Shown here: positions 1 to 11,868 of the stretch, in pieces
Position numbering within the stretch: position 1 is the stretch's first letter
Layout: each line of letters starts with the position of its first letter
From: Onchidella celtica
Taxonomy: Eukaryota; Mollusca; Gastropoda; Systellommatophora; Onchidiidae
Reading direction: 5' to 3'
Length of the DNA stretch: 64,000 nt
Assembly (NCBI GenBank): GCA_963931925.1
Contig: OZ007572.1
Location: 21,632,882 to 21,696,881, forward strand
The notes under the pieces: model-generated
Seen by the model: only the letters and a program-made list of their open reading frames with translations
Databases searched by the model: none
Told to the model about the DNA's origin: nothing
Made by a program: the position numbers and the translations under genes

Positions 1-704
1 TTTGCGCGCTGATCGGGGCCCGGGGCCCTTGGCGCATAGTATGAAAACAATGCGTGATATAGTGGTAAATTTATGATGCAAAATTGTGACAGTACTACTG
101 TGACTAAAAAATAGCCAGATTTTCCCTCCAGGGCGAATGAAGGTTATAACTCCACAACAAGTGACATCAATCAAGGCCGATAGCGATACCTGAACAGTGA
201 ACAAAATTCAGTATTTTCCCTATTTGGCTTTGTAAAATACGGCAGTTTTTATGACTTCCGCACGTTTGCCGGTAGGTGGAGGTGCGAAATCTGTGCACGC
301 CTAAAGCATCAGCTGTCTCACCTTATCAATTCTAGTATCTTGATTATAGTATGGTACGATGATTTCGTGTGGCATTCTATAGGTGCCAGTTTTTATGGCA
401 AAGTTTAATAGCGTTTATGGGTTGTAATGATTTTTTTTTTTCTTTAAGTACAGTGCATTATAATCTGTTGTAAGTGTCGCCGAAAATACAGTACAAATCA
501 TATAGCCTACAAGTGACGATTCGGGCCATGCCATATATCTTGTTAACATAAAAACAACCAGTGTCATTCACACAGTCAAGTTACACATACCCAGTAATTA
601 TACGTGCACATGCTGTCAAGGTGAATTGGCAGCCACTCATAATTTTCTGTTGCCAATGCTAATACATGTAAAGCTGGGCGGACTTAGCAAAGTGAAGTGT
701 AGAG
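1..704. other. non-coding stretch, nothing recognised
   Basis: No coding region, RNA gene or repeat with clear ends is visible. A short T run lies near 430. The last eight bases (697-704, GTGTAGAG) are the left target duplication of the next element. Confidence 0.6.
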
Positions 705-1147
705 CAGTGGTTCTCAGCCTTTTTCCAAGCAATGCCCCCCCCCCCCCCCGCTCAAAATTTTCTTTCATCACCCCCCCCCCCCACACCCCCACCCAAATCC
801 CTAGTCAGACCAACAGATAAATTTCAGAAGAAGGCAAGACTACACACAAAAAATGATAATGTTCAGTTTTTCAAAGCCGTGTGTCAGATGTCTTGACAAT
901 TCATTACAAAATAGAAAGCATTCTTTATCCTGTGCACGAAAAAGTAGGCCTCTCTCTGTTCATAAAACTCGTCTACTCTTGCTGTTGAACAAGTTAGTGG
1001 TTGTCATATATATTCACCATTCATGCTTCCCCCCCCCTCCCTCCCCTCATCCATCTCTTTCATCGTTTTGTCGCCCCTTTCTTTGTTTTGCGCCCCGCCC
1101 CCCCCCCCCCCCAAATAAATCAAAATCCCCAACGTTGAGAACCACTG
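705..1147. mobile_element. hAT-type MITE with perfect 8-bp target duplication
   Basis: The left end reads CAGTGGTTCTCAGCC and the right end reads GTTGAGAACCACTG, so the termini are inverted repeats. GTGTAGAG stands on both sides (697-704 and 1148-1155), a perfect 8-bp duplication. Ends starting CAGTGGTTCTCA with 8-bp duplications are well known for non-autonomous hAT elements in many animals. The interior is dominated by poly-C runs (about 735-749, 771-782, 1098-1112) and carries no transposase. Proline-rich reading frames here come from the C runs and are not genes. The identical duplication suggests a fairly young insertion, or luck over eight bases. Confidence 0.9.
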
Positions 1148-1155
1148 GTGTAGAG

Positions 1156-2925
1156 CAACATGCATGTCAGAGGCAAGCCAACTAACGCCCCTTGCGTATT
1201 AATATTTCTGTAGTCAGTGTTTGTTACGTGTGAAGGGAATAGCGTGGATCTGGGGGGGGGGGGGGGGCGGGGATTGTGAGCTCTTCTGCGTACTTCAGTT
1301 TTTTTTTTTTTTTTTATATATACATATTAATTTTTTATTTTTTTTAGGCATGTATTATTCAGAGATAGAGACAGAAATATCTTTGAGTATCCGAGTCAAC
1401 ACGACATTTGTCGATACCCCGATGCTCCTCCAACTAATCGATCGTCGAGATAAAACTCGTGACCACTTTGTCAGTTTTAGGTTATATTGATCAGTACTTT
1501 TTCAAGTTTTAATGGCATGTCATCAATAATAGTTTGAGGGAGATGAGACAGTCATTAGACAGTGCCAATATTATGCAGGCTGAGTGCTTTAAGGGCGAAT
1601 GAAGATCGCAGGTGGATGAAAGCATGTTTGTGGTGTGCTGGAGGGATACCCGAAGATGAATGGGTGTTTGCGAGAATGAATGTACGGGTATGCTGAGACT
1701 GAGAAATGGGCGGATTCTGACAAATAAAGAAGGAGTGGGTGAAGGAAAGGTGGGGCAAATGGGTGAAGACCCGATGGGCGAAAAGACTGAGTGGTAAGAA
1801 ACTCCTCAGGTGGAGCGAGGCAGAAGACGATCTTCAGAGGAAGAGTGGATTCTTTCGTTAGATGTTTCGGCCTTTAACTTCCTGGCATCTTCTAGAACCC
1901 CGGCCACATCGAATTCATGACTCTCGGTGTTCGTCACCCACCTTACAGGTCGTTCTAGCGGAATGGACGGGTCGACGAATGGGTGACTCGGGTAGACAGG
2001 GGAAAATGCATGTACTTGATCAGCGAAATACTGTTCCTTGAAATCAGAGTCAGACTATGGCAAAAGAAACAGTGTGTAGCAAAGCCGAGTGAAAATATTA
2101 CCGAAACGATACAATAGAACGCAATGGAAAGGGGAAGACAACTCAGGCTTTCGATCGATTGATCTTCATCAGGAAAAAATGTAAGAGGGTGGAAAATTGA
2201 AGCAATAAAACAAATTGAAATGTTTGAATCAGTGATCTTAGGATATTGAAACTGTACAACATAATGTCACCATCTGATGACAGTTCAGATGTTGTAGCTT
2301 AACAACAGCCACCCATCCTAAAACAAGAACAGAAGTGTGTACATAGACCGTTAATATGGTTTGCGTAACTTTCGGCATGACAGTTCCCGCCTAGAAATAA
2401 TTTACCCCTTGTTTTTATATTGCACTGCGAAAGACTCGATACAACGCCGGGCATGTCTGAGAGGATTGCATGCAACAGACCACATGGAGTCAAATAATAG
2501 TGGTAATCACCGATGATAATACGGTTCACGTGGCACGTTAGCACACACATAATTGAGTCTGAAATGCGCATTATCTACATTTGCACAAAATGAGTTGAAA
2601 CTTTATATTGAATTTGCCTGCTGAAAGTACTGATCTTTATAACGACCGGACATTTTCACAAATGACATGTCATTTTGAATTTTTTTATATTTTTTTATTT
2701 TGATACTATGGCGAAGAAATGAAATGTGAGTCATGAAATTTTGTTAAGATCAAAACAGCTGATTCAGTGGACTGTGTCTGATAATCGAAGTGCCAGTGAG
2801 TCCATCTTGGAGTTTGAAAAAAATGAGTTGATCACCAAAGACGCGAAACAAAATTTATTTACTCAGGGCAGACGCAATAAATACTTCAGCCTAAGGCAGT
2901 GGGTCTGCACTGGCTTACACAAATA
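1156..2925. other. non-coding stretch with homopolymer runs
   Basis: No gene is recognised. A run of about 16 G lies at 1252-1267 and a T run near 1300-1315. Reading frames up to 90 codons exist on both strands but show no motif, splice signal or coding-like composition. Confidence 0.5.
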
Positions 2926-3170
2926 TGGGTTGATCTGACAAAACCGGGCTGAAGATGAAATGTTTATACCTCTTGAAAAAATGAAAATAAAATATTTCTA
3001 AGACGGTTTCCAACAAAATGTTTGAACTTAATGCAGAAAAATGGCTGATCTTTCATACTGTAAGCAAATGTCAAGTTCCGTAGCATTTATTTCCTCTTTG
3101 TGGAAACCACCCCCCCCCCCCCCTCAGTTCTATCTATATTTCTCAGATTTGCCCTCCCAGATAATCATCC
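2926..3170 (+). mobile_element. MITE family D, copy 1
   Basis: This copy aligns over roughly 180 bp with copies 2 (35007-35244) and 3 (36423-36653, opposite strand). The left end contains TTGATCTGACAAAACCGGGC, matching the left ends of the other copies. The shared core includes TGCAGAAAAA and TGTAAGCAAAT. The right third is disturbed by a poly-C run (about 3108-3123), and the right terminal repeat is only faintly visible near 3147-3170. No coding capacity. Confidence 0.65.
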
Positions 3171-3993
3171 TCATCTTGTCTGCCAGTGGCGTTTTGCCTG
3201 TTGTTTGCTCCTACCCCACAATCATTTTAATTCTAGTTGTGAATGGGAATTTTTCAACACAGAAAAGCGATCAGTTCGTAACTATAGTAGGGGAGATGTG
3301 GGTAATATGGACCACTTTTTTAAAAACATCTGTAACTTGTCCAAATTTGGTGGGAATCTGTAGAAATTTCATACACTTGAAGCTTTTAACATTACCATGT
3401 GTCATGTAATGTTTTGTCTCTTTATCGTGGGTCGTTTTTGAGAAATTGGGTAAAGTACACTTTTGAGCGACTGGTCCATTTTTGGCCTTGAAAGAGCAAA
3501 TATGGACCAGCATGGAAGGTAATATGGACCAGTTACTGGGAACGTTTAAATTGCAAAGTATACGTTCATTGCAAGTGTCAAATTTATATTATCATGTAAA
3601 TCTTTCAACCGGTATGTAAATTTAATGGCAGGGATCATTAAACTCATAAATAGTTAATTGTGTAGCACTAGCAGTAGCAGCAACAGAAAATGAGATTTTG
3701 GCAGATTTTTATATAAGAATAAGATTAGACGACAGAAAGAAAAAAGAAAGCAACAGATGTCCAAAAATTCAATTAATGCTTTAAGACACAGTTTTTAAAA
3801 AATGACATTTTTTATTTCAAAATGCATCAAATGTCTGAGGTTTGTGAAATTCAAACATGAGCAAAAGCAGTCAGTGTAACAATGAGGAAAGCAACATCTT
3901 AATAAAGTTCTATCAACTACACCAATAACAAATTTTAATGTAGGGCAGGGTCTAGTGTGACGTAACCACTCTTAATCTTTCAGAAATTCAGAC

Positions 3994-5728
3994 TTATAAA
4001 CACAACTCACAAATGTACTGGGGGTCTCCAGTACCAGCACAATCAACGTGTGCCCATCTTTTACAGTCACGGCAACAAATCATAGCTTCTTTTAGGCATT
4101 CTCCACACATGAAACAATACCATGAATCCAGATCCAAATTGCTCTTTTTATGAGATTGAGAGACTTCACCTTTCTGGATTGACTCTTATTCATAACAGTA
4201 ACACCTTTTGCAACCTTCCTGGACTGAGCCTTAGTATTTTTGCTTGCTACTTTTGTCATCTTTACTTTCTTCTGCTTTGGAGAAATTTGCTCTTCAAGAT
4301 ACCGTTTGTATGGGCTAGAAGTGATAATTTCTGAGTGAGTTTTCTTGCTGTAACATTTGTTTTTATTATATTCAGGGGGCAACTGGGGGAGGCGGAGTGG
4401 ACTTGTAAGATTTAATTGTGTTGTTGGTAGGAGACATTCATAATGTCCACAGTTATCCCCAAACTGTGTGTATTTCAGAGAAACAGCATCTGCATCGATG
4501 CAAGAAACGCTGCCAGCATAATAGGTCAGCTTGTTACCACTTTCAGTGTAAATGACAATGGTTTTTTGAATGGATTGCGCAGTTTCATAAATTTCAAGCT
4601 CTCCAACCATATTCTTTCTAATATACTTGAATATTGAATGTGTGCTGGCATATCTGCATTCAAAGTTCCTTCAATCACTCGTTCTTCAAGTGATTCAATT
4701 TTGCCTAACATGTGTTAGACAAGCGAATTTCTTAAGGCATCTGCATGAATTTGTTCACTGAGATTTTCAACACCAGAAACAGGGCGACCATTTACCCTAA
4801 CAAATTTTTGAAAAGAAGGGTCCACAGATATAGCCACCGCCCTGAAAAAGCATCGGCCGTCTCCAATGACTTCCACTGTCCTGAAATTTCTTAAACAACC
4901 AAATGGTTGACTGGAATGTGAAGGAAGTGGAGGAGAAACAGCTAGTAGACCAGACTGTGCAGAAGATGGGGGAGAACTAGCTAGTTGACAGGACCATGCA
5001 GCAGGTGGAGGAGGATCAGCTAGTTGACAGGACCATGCAGCAGGTGGAGGAGGATCAGCTAGTTGACGGGGCTGTGCAGCAGTTGGAAGAGGATCAGCTG
5101 GTTGACGGGGCTGTGCAGCAGGCGGAAGAGGATCAGCTAGTTGGCGGAGCTGTGCAGCAGTTTGCGAAAAGCTGCCATTGCCAGCTCCAGTTCTTCTTGT
5201 GTCCACTGACCACCGAAAAATAAAAGGGAAAAAAATGAAATTAAACTGGGCAGAGAAATCTTTTTCCACTTCTTCCACTTAATCTAGATCCAGATCAGAC
5301 TGTAAACCGATATTAGATCTTCATGTAGGGCCTAGATCTAGATCTAAATCTAACAAAAATTAAGACCTAATTAATCTCCCAACATGTTATACATCCAGTT
5401 GCAGTATTTCTTTAGGTGCAAATAAGACAAAGTTACCTGAATAGCTAATATGGACCATTTGGGTCCATATTACTTAAAACTGGTGGTCCATATTAGCCTA
5501 GGCCATGGTCCACACTTTGGCTCCTCCTCAAGCAGGAAAGCAGGAAAGGTGAACTTTACCTTACCGCATATGCTTGCACAAGGGACAAAGCCTCACGTAA
5601 ACCATTTCACACAAATCCATGGCCTATCTAAAGCTGACACATAGGTTTAAACAAAACACAATATTATAAGCAAAGTAGGAAAAATGGAAGTCTGCTTACC
5701 GACTACTCTTGTTTTGTTGATTCGCCAT
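3994..5728 (-). pseudogene. OTU-type cysteine protease with C-terminal PHD-like finger, disrupted
   Basis: Read on the minus strand. A possible short first exon starts at ATG 5728-5726 and ends at 5700 before a GTAAGC donor. A pyrimidine-rich acceptor ends near 5209. The main open frame (5278-4715) has a proline-rich 13-residue repeat, then the motif GDGRCFFRAV with the expected catalytic Asp and Cys (residues 140 and 143 of that frame). It stops at 4717-4715 (TAA), and the frame continues directly after the stop to about 4630 with helical OTU-like sequence. A frameshift near 4610-4630 leads to the next frame (4610-4092), which has GELEIYETA, IVIYTESG and GHYECLLP; the His in GHYEC fits the OTU catalytic His. 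A second frameshift near 4160-4250 leads to WYCFMCGEC and further Cys/His pairs in C4HC3 spacing, ending at TAA 3996-3994. An AATAAA signal lies at 3816-3811. OTU proteins remove ubiquitin in cells; PHD fingers usually bind histone tails. Exon joins are uncertain: exon 1 and the proline-rich frame do not join in phase with the splice sites I picked. Confidence 0.75.
4940..5165 (-). repeat. 39-bp minisatellite inside the OTU gene
   Basis: About five copies of a 39-bp unit encode a 13-residue proline-rich repeat of the type QLADPPPPAAWSC on the minus strand. Two adjacent copies are nearly identical, so recent expansion or correction is likely. The period is a multiple of three, so the repeat has kept the reading frame. 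It forms a flexible linker ahead of the OTU motif. Confidence 0.8.
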
Positions 5729-5863
5729 TTTCACTAATGCAGATGGGTAGGAGTTACCTTTCCTTCAAAAAGATTCGGTACTGACGTCCACAAACTGGTT
5801 CGTTTTTTAGAAATGACGGTGGTCCATATTATCTCCTGGTCCATATTACCCACATCTCCCCTA

Positions 5864-8336
5864 TAGAGTTTGTCTGTAACGAAATGCCGCTTAAAAAACG
5901 AAAGAAAGAAATAGGATAATCCGGAGAAGATAGATCAATGAGCAACTGTAGAAATGGTCTCGGAAGCTGTATCCTGCTGGCTGATAACAAGTCGGCACCG
6001 GCAAACCGTAAAGTAGTAATTAAAAAAAACAACAACTATTAACAAGAATATTATTATATTGATTTATCATCAGCAAAGTGCAGCTGTAGTGACAGATCAT
6101 GCTCTATAGTGATTTTTCACTGTTTTGTGGATGAGCAGTAGATACCACTGAAAATGTAGCGATTACAATAATGAGTAAAGTGAAAAAATGAAAATCAAAA
6201 AAAATATATCAGATACGTTTTGTCTGCCACCGATAAATGACCTGGGGCTGTGCGAATTTCTAGACCACGTTATTATCAACTGACATTGAATTGAATTGAA
6301 TCTCTTTCTTTTCAGACATCGTATTATTATCCTCCTCCCTTCCCCATTTGAATCGACGCTTTTACCCTATGATTTTATGCTTAGTAACGTTTCAGTTTTG
6401 CTTTCGAACTACACCCCCCCCCCCACCCCCGCCCCAAAAAATCACCTTATCTCCCCTCCCCCACCACCACATATCACATCCCAAGAAAGCAAGGAAAGAA
6501 AAAAAAATCCACTCATTTTTTTCTTTTTGCCAGGCGATATTTGCGCACAGATATTCTCCACTTAGTCTCAGAAACTCCGGTTTGGCAGCAGCACGCCGTG
6601 GTATCGTGATTGTACCTGGCATCCTTTGGCACAATGTCAAAGACCGTATAGTTACTGTAGTAACATGTACTTCTCATTCACTTCTTTTTTCCCATTTAGA
6701 TCTCCCCTGTGTAATTACTTTGCAGTACTTTCGTGGGGTTTTTCCGTCTGGGAAGCACATTTCAAGTTTGCCATGGTATTTTTTGCTGATATAAACCTAT
6801 TCTCGGGTACTGATCTTTGCACTTGTTAGGGGAGGCTGATTGTGAGACTTCCATCATAGTGGAGCTCCTGCGAAGATTTTTTTTATTCTCAGTTTTAAAG
6901 GGAAGCTCACTACTGTATAAGTGTATAGGATAGCCTGATCATATTGCACATGTTACAGTTGCTCATGGAAGCCTTCACTTTTCCCAAATTCTCCTCACCG
7001 GGAATTTTTCTGACCCCGCTTAGTATTCTGATGATCAGTCATTAAGACTGTTCCTTGAAGGACATGATTTTGGTTCTGTATATCGTGGCAGTTAAAAGCA
7101 AAATGGTGCCCCATTTCAGTCCATTACCGGTGTTAGCTTTACATTTGTTTTCACGGTTACCTCTCGGATATTTCTTTCATTAGGTGGCTTGTAATGCCTT
7201 ATTTTATTATCTTATACTTTAGTACATACTTCACTGCATTCTGAGCAGTGCCATTTTTCCACTATTGGCAGTGGTGTCCTCTGTCATCACAGTATCGGAG
7301 CATTTGCCACACCTGCCATAATAAATCAATGTAAGCTTGGCAAAACAGCATTTTGCTAGCAAAAATTGTAATTATTTATGTAAAGACATCCCGTTCTTGA
7401 ACGTTCTCTTTGTGTTAGGAAAGAAAGAATGCGTTGCCTTTCAACAACATTGTATTGGATCTCCTGTTTTTTTTTTTTTTTGCATTCTTTCTTTCTTTTC
7501 TGATCCATCTCCTGGAAAAATACAATTTCATCGTTATCTTTGCCACTGTCGACAGCTTTAGCATGCAGAGTTCCACAGAAACCTGAGAACTAATTGGCCT
7601 TGCTTTAGTCTTTTCTTTCTTGTTCAGTTGATATCTTATCGCTAATCTCAGTAGGAGATTGCCCCTGCAAAGGCAGAGAATAGAATTTATTATTGTTTTT
7701 ATTACATATTATTATTACATTACATGCCGCTATGATACAGTCATTGCAACTTTATATACGGTGGAAAATCATTTCGTCAGCGCTCCCTAGGACTGGTAAC
7801 TCAAAAGTTCGAAAAAATCTATTTTTATATTATATTCCAACTACATTCAAAGCTCCATCGAATGATCTTGGTTGTAGACTCCTAAACCGAAAAATAAGCG
7901 AATAGCAAACTCTTCAATTCATTGCAACCAGACCAGTTGCACTAAAATACAACAGTTTTTTGCTCCTCCTAAAAAGTAGCCAAAACCGATTACTACATGG
8001 AACGGCGACGATTTGCTCCAGTCTGTTTCTTCAAGGCGCGCTCCGGCCTTGAATCATGGTTTGACCTTCTTTTGCACCCTGTCTAGTCTTCCAGTTATCA
8101 CTTTTTGCCATCACATATATGGAACTGTTACCTTTGGCAACGACTGTCTAACATCAATATTCCTACAAACCCATGGATTCTCTACCCGTTTTCCCGAGGT
8201 GTACCGTGCATTTATGACCGCGTCAAAAGTGTGTATTAATTCACCTTTTCATATTTCTCTCCCCCCCCCCCCCTTTTTTTTAAAAAAAAATATTCTTACA
8301 TAAATGATACAGTAGCGTGTAAACTAGACTGGAATT
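5864..8336. other. non-coding stretch, poly-C and poly-T runs
   Basis: No gene, RNA or bounded element is recognised. A poly-C run near 6413-6424 and T runs near 7471-7482 create spurious proline- or phenylalanine-rich frames. The 148-codon frame near 6348-6794 is one of these. Confidence 0.5.
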
Positions 8337-8665
8337 TTTGCTGATAGGCCACATTCTCATTGAGCATATCTCGTAGTATAACATACACAAGAACGATATT
8401 GTTTCCCTGTGTTTTCGTCTCTTCACAAACTGGTGTTCTTCATAACTACGTTTCACTTATGTTTTAAAAATAGCTTTCTCCTGCTTTTCAGTTTGGTCAC
8501 CTCCATTGACAAAACGCAGCATCTCTGTTGATGGACCACGTTCCCGTTGAGCATTATCTCGTAGCATCTTGCAAGAACCGTATCGTTTCTTTCTGTTTTC
8601 ATTTCTTCACATACTCCACGGATGTTCTTCATATCTTTCACTTCTCTCTTAAATATATCAAGTTT
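8337..8665. repeat. diverged tandem duplication, period about 187 bp
   Basis: The stretch from about 8337 (TGAGCATATCTCGTAG, then ACAAGAACGATATTGTTTC) is repeated from about 8524 (TGAGCATTATCTCGTAG, then CAAGAACCGTATCGTTTC). Both parts share runs such as TCTTCACA and GTTCTTCATA in the same order. Two copies only; no coding role seen. Confidence 0.65.
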
Positions 8666-9596
8666 CTAGTTTATTGTTGGTCTGACGGCCAATTCAAAAT
8701 ATACAGAAGAACCATGCCAACAAGCTTTGAACTCATTCCTTCACACTCTCCGCTTCTTGTAGCCCAGGACAGTTATTTATACATTTACTTATAATAATAT
8801 ACAACAAACAGTAACTTGACTGATGATTGCGAGCAACGGTCATCATTCTTGAACCCATTTTTTTTTTTTTGTTTCTTTAATTTCCCAAAGTTTTCATGAA
8901 AATTCTATCGTTCAGCCTCCATCTCTTTCCACCCCTTCCTGGAAACCAACAAAAGCAAGCTCTCTTTTAAAAACAACCCTTTTTTTTTTCCCCCGCTCCC
9001 CCCCCCCCCCCTCCCTTTATATTTTTTCTTTTTCATTTTTTCGTTTCAATGTTATGTGTTTCGGGCAAAATCAGTAGGCCTACCAGTTTGGTGGGACGGG
9101 GTAGTTATTCGGCTGTGCCAATATTACGCAGTCGTAGTGGTTTTAACAGCCGACCGCGAACGGAGATCGGAGGCGCAACATAAAGTGCTAGCCTGAAACA
9201 TGCGCCATACTCACACATAATTGATACGCAGGAACGATTCTGAGATGATCCTGTCTGTAGCAGTGGCCCATTTTCAGATCTCGTGTGATTTGAATGTACG
9301 GTATGCCCCGCCTATAGATCCCTCAGCAAGTGCTGTAAACTATTGTAACGGTGCCGTTATTACACGGCGTCTTTATTCAGGTTTATGTTGAGAATAATCC
9401 CAGTTTTGTTGGGTACAGGTAAAAATTTGGCGTCCAAGGTGAGGATTTTTATTGCGTAAACACGTCTTGTCGAAGAGAATAGCGTAAGATGGATATGCCT
9501 CTCTCTCCCTCCTCTCCTGGACCCCCCCTCCCCGCGCACCAGTCAGCCGCTTGCCTTCGCGGTAATAATGTTCGTATGTAAATCTCCGGAGGCATA
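8666..9596. other. non-coding stretch
   Basis: Poly-T (about 8859-8870) and poly-T/poly-C runs (about 8980-9011) are the only clear features. No gene is recognised. Confidence 0.5.
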
Positions 9597-9720
9597 TCTA
9601 TCTATCTATCTATCTATCTATCTGTGTCTGTCTGTTTATCTATCTGTCTATCTGCTTGCCTACCTGCATGCCTGTCCGTCCATCCATCTATCTGTCTGTC
9701 TGTCAGTCTGTCTATCTATA
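9597..9720. repeat. tetranucleotide microsatellite (ATCT/GTCT)n
   Basis: Repeated ATCT units grade into GTCT, GCCT and CATC variants. The array is uninterrupted in period though not in sequence, typical of an ageing tetranucleotide repeat. Confidence 0.92.
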
Positions 9721-9789
9721 CCGGAGAACGAATAAATATTGTTTGCTTTAGTGCTTATTATTATTGTGTAAATCTGTTTCGCCGTCCGT

Positions 9790-9839
9790 GGCCTTTCTTC
9801 TCTCTCCTTCTCTCTCTCTCTTTCAATCTTCTCGTTTCT

Positions 9840-9876
<37 letters not shown>

Positions 9877-10800
9877 CTCCCGTTCTCTCTTCTCTCCCTC
9901 TCTCTCGTCTCTGTCTTTCTCTCACTCTCTCCCCCCGTCTCTCTCTCTCTCTCACTTTCACCGCACTAACACTACCATTTTCCCTAGCCATTATCAGATA
10001 ATTCATTCTCTGCAGATGTCGATGTACTGTTAAACTCACTGTGTCTGTTTCGTTCATTCGTTTCAATCGCCAAATGATGCTAAGCTTCAATTTAAAAGAA
10101 GAAAATTAGAGCAACAGAGACCAGCATTTATTTACATTTGAGATGCCGTCATGTTTATGCATTAAATCTTTCATTTCTTTCGTTTTTTTCTTTTCTGTTG
10201 CCCAGTGCTTCATTTGTTTTTCATTTCCCCCTCAAGCCTGGTGTACTTGTGTCTATGTGACCAGCTCCCCCCCCCTCCCCACCCATTATACTTCTCGTTT
10301 GTTCTGTTACTTTCTCTCCCTCACTCTCTCTTTCTCACTTTCTTTCTCTGTGTCACTCTCACCCTCTCTATGTCTCTCCCCCGTCTCTCTTTCATTCTCT
10401 TTTCTCCCTTTGTCTCTTTATCTTTCTCTCACACTGGTTCTCTATTTTCTGCCCCCCCCCCTCTTTCTCTCCCTCCCCCTCTCTTCCCCCATTCCACCCA
10501 CTCTTTTTCATACCTCCGCCTTCCAGCCACTCAGTTTATTCTCCACCCTCTCTCTCTTTCTCTGTTTCTCTGTGTATGTGTGTCTTTCTTTTTCACTTTC
10601 TTTCTGTCTCCTTCCCTCACTGTCTCTTTTTTCATCCCTTCTCTGTATTTCTCTCTTTTTTTCTTTCTCACACTGTCTCTCTGAAACCCCTCCCCCACCC
10701 ACTCTTTGTTCTCCCCCGCCCTCCCCCCCCTCCTCTCTCTCTCTCGCTTTGCCGCCCCCTCCCCATCTCACCCCTCCCCCCTCCCTTTATTCTCTCACAC
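9790..10800. repeat. polypyrimidine region with (CT)n arrays
   Basis: The + strand is almost wholly C and T at about 9790-9960 and 10262-10800, with (CT)n runs near 9843-9872. Long frames on both strands here (up to 272 codons, Ser/Leu/Pro-rich on one strand and Arg/Glu-rich on the other) are by-products of the base bias and are not genes. A mixed-sequence gap lies between the two blocks. Confidence 0.88.
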
Positions 10801-11786
10801 ACTGTCGTCTTTTGGTATTCTCAATACATATTATGGAACATTCTTTGGGATGTTCCATGTATGTCTTAACTTACATTATATCAAGCTTTGGAGTAATTTG
10901 TTTGCGTATATATGTGTGTGCGTCTGTTTTTGGGCAGGTGATGGTTATAATTATATTATAAATGTGCCAATACCTTGTCCATAACGATATAATTAACAGC
11001 ATTCAGCTTTTTCTTCGGGCAAAAACCAAGTGATTAGCGCGTATATGATTTTGATCTCTGGCACATATGTTAGTTAAGCTATTTTAGGCCATGACATTTA
11101 TGCGAAATCCAAGATATGAAAGATAAGGCTGTTAAGCTTAGCAGTAGTGCGTTCCGTAGGTTCCAAACAAGAGCATGCAAAATTTATGTTATGCTTTGCA
11201 CCTGGCCAGGCGTAATTTTATATACTATTTTTTGCAGTTTTTGCTTAAGCATTTCAGAAAAACTTTGCCGCCTAATTCATTGAAAAATAATGCTATTCTT
11301 TAGTAGGCTACACAGTACGTAATCGAAATGAAGTGTTTGTTAATGTTATGTTTTTGGGAGGATTTTATTTCCTACAAAACTGCATTAGTAAGGTAATATT
11401 TTTATTTATTTATTTATTGAGAGTATAATAAATGCTGAAAAGTGTGTACTAGATCGAGAGAAGAGACAGGGAGAGAGAAGTAAAACTGCAAAATAAACCT
11501 TAGTTCCATCGTATTGTATCTTTTTCTCCTGGTAGAACTTAAAAATGGTGAACATGAAAGTAGATCTAATGAAAATTTGGCAGGTAATGGATTTGATTTG
11601 GCAGATACGCACGTACATGTGTAATTATTATGCTGTAAAGGAAAAAAAACAAAAACGAAATAAATATGAACACGTCTAATTTCTTCACACAAAACATAGT
11701 ATCGATGCGTGTGAAATAAACATGCTTTGCTAGTCTGGAAACTTAACAAAGCTTCTTTTATTCTCCCTCTCCCAATTTTATTTCAC
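10801..11786. other. non-coding stretch
   Basis: No gene is recognised. A short (ATTT)n run lies near 11400-11420. Confidence 0.5.
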
Positions 11787-11787
11787 A

Positions 11788-11868
<81 letters not shown>

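Larger units (their letters stand above)
3303..5848. repeat. eight subterminal TAATATGGACCA motifs
   Basis: TAATATGGACCA or a one-base variant stands at 3303-3314, 3498-3509 and 3520-3531 at the left end. At the right end it stands at 5446-5457 and, inverted, at 5461-5472, 5484-5495, 5820-5831 and 5837-5848. The motif is also part of the terminal inverted repeat. Clusters of a short motif near both ends are typical of transposase binding sites in several DNA transposon superfamilies. That role is inferred here. Confidence 0.8.
3290..5861 (-). mobile_element. 2.57-kb inverted-repeat DNA transposon carrying an OTU gene
   Basis: The ends are a perfect 25-bp inverted repeat, 3290-3314 and 5837-5861, starting GGGGAGATGTGG. 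The dinucleotide TA flanks both ends (3288-3289, 5862-5863), consistent with a TA target duplication, although the local sequence TATAG on both sides leaves a longer duplication possible. Just inside the ends, the 12-bp motif TAATATGGACCA recurs in direct and inverted form. The interior holds one identifiable gene, on the minus strand: an OTU protease with a PHD-like finger, now broken. I see no transposase, so the element is probably non-autonomous or has lost it. I cannot assign a superfamily: TA duplication fits Tc1/mariner-like elements among others, but the terminal sequence is not one I recognise. Confidence 0.82.

Noticed and set aside
853..1185. 110-codon proline-rich frame
   Set aside because: It lies in the poly-C interior of the hAT MITE.
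10143..10961. 272-codon frame and several overlapping ones in 9.6-11 kb
   Set aside because: They lie in polypyrimidine sequence and give Ser/Leu/Pro or Arg/Glu repeats on opposite strands; composition explains them.
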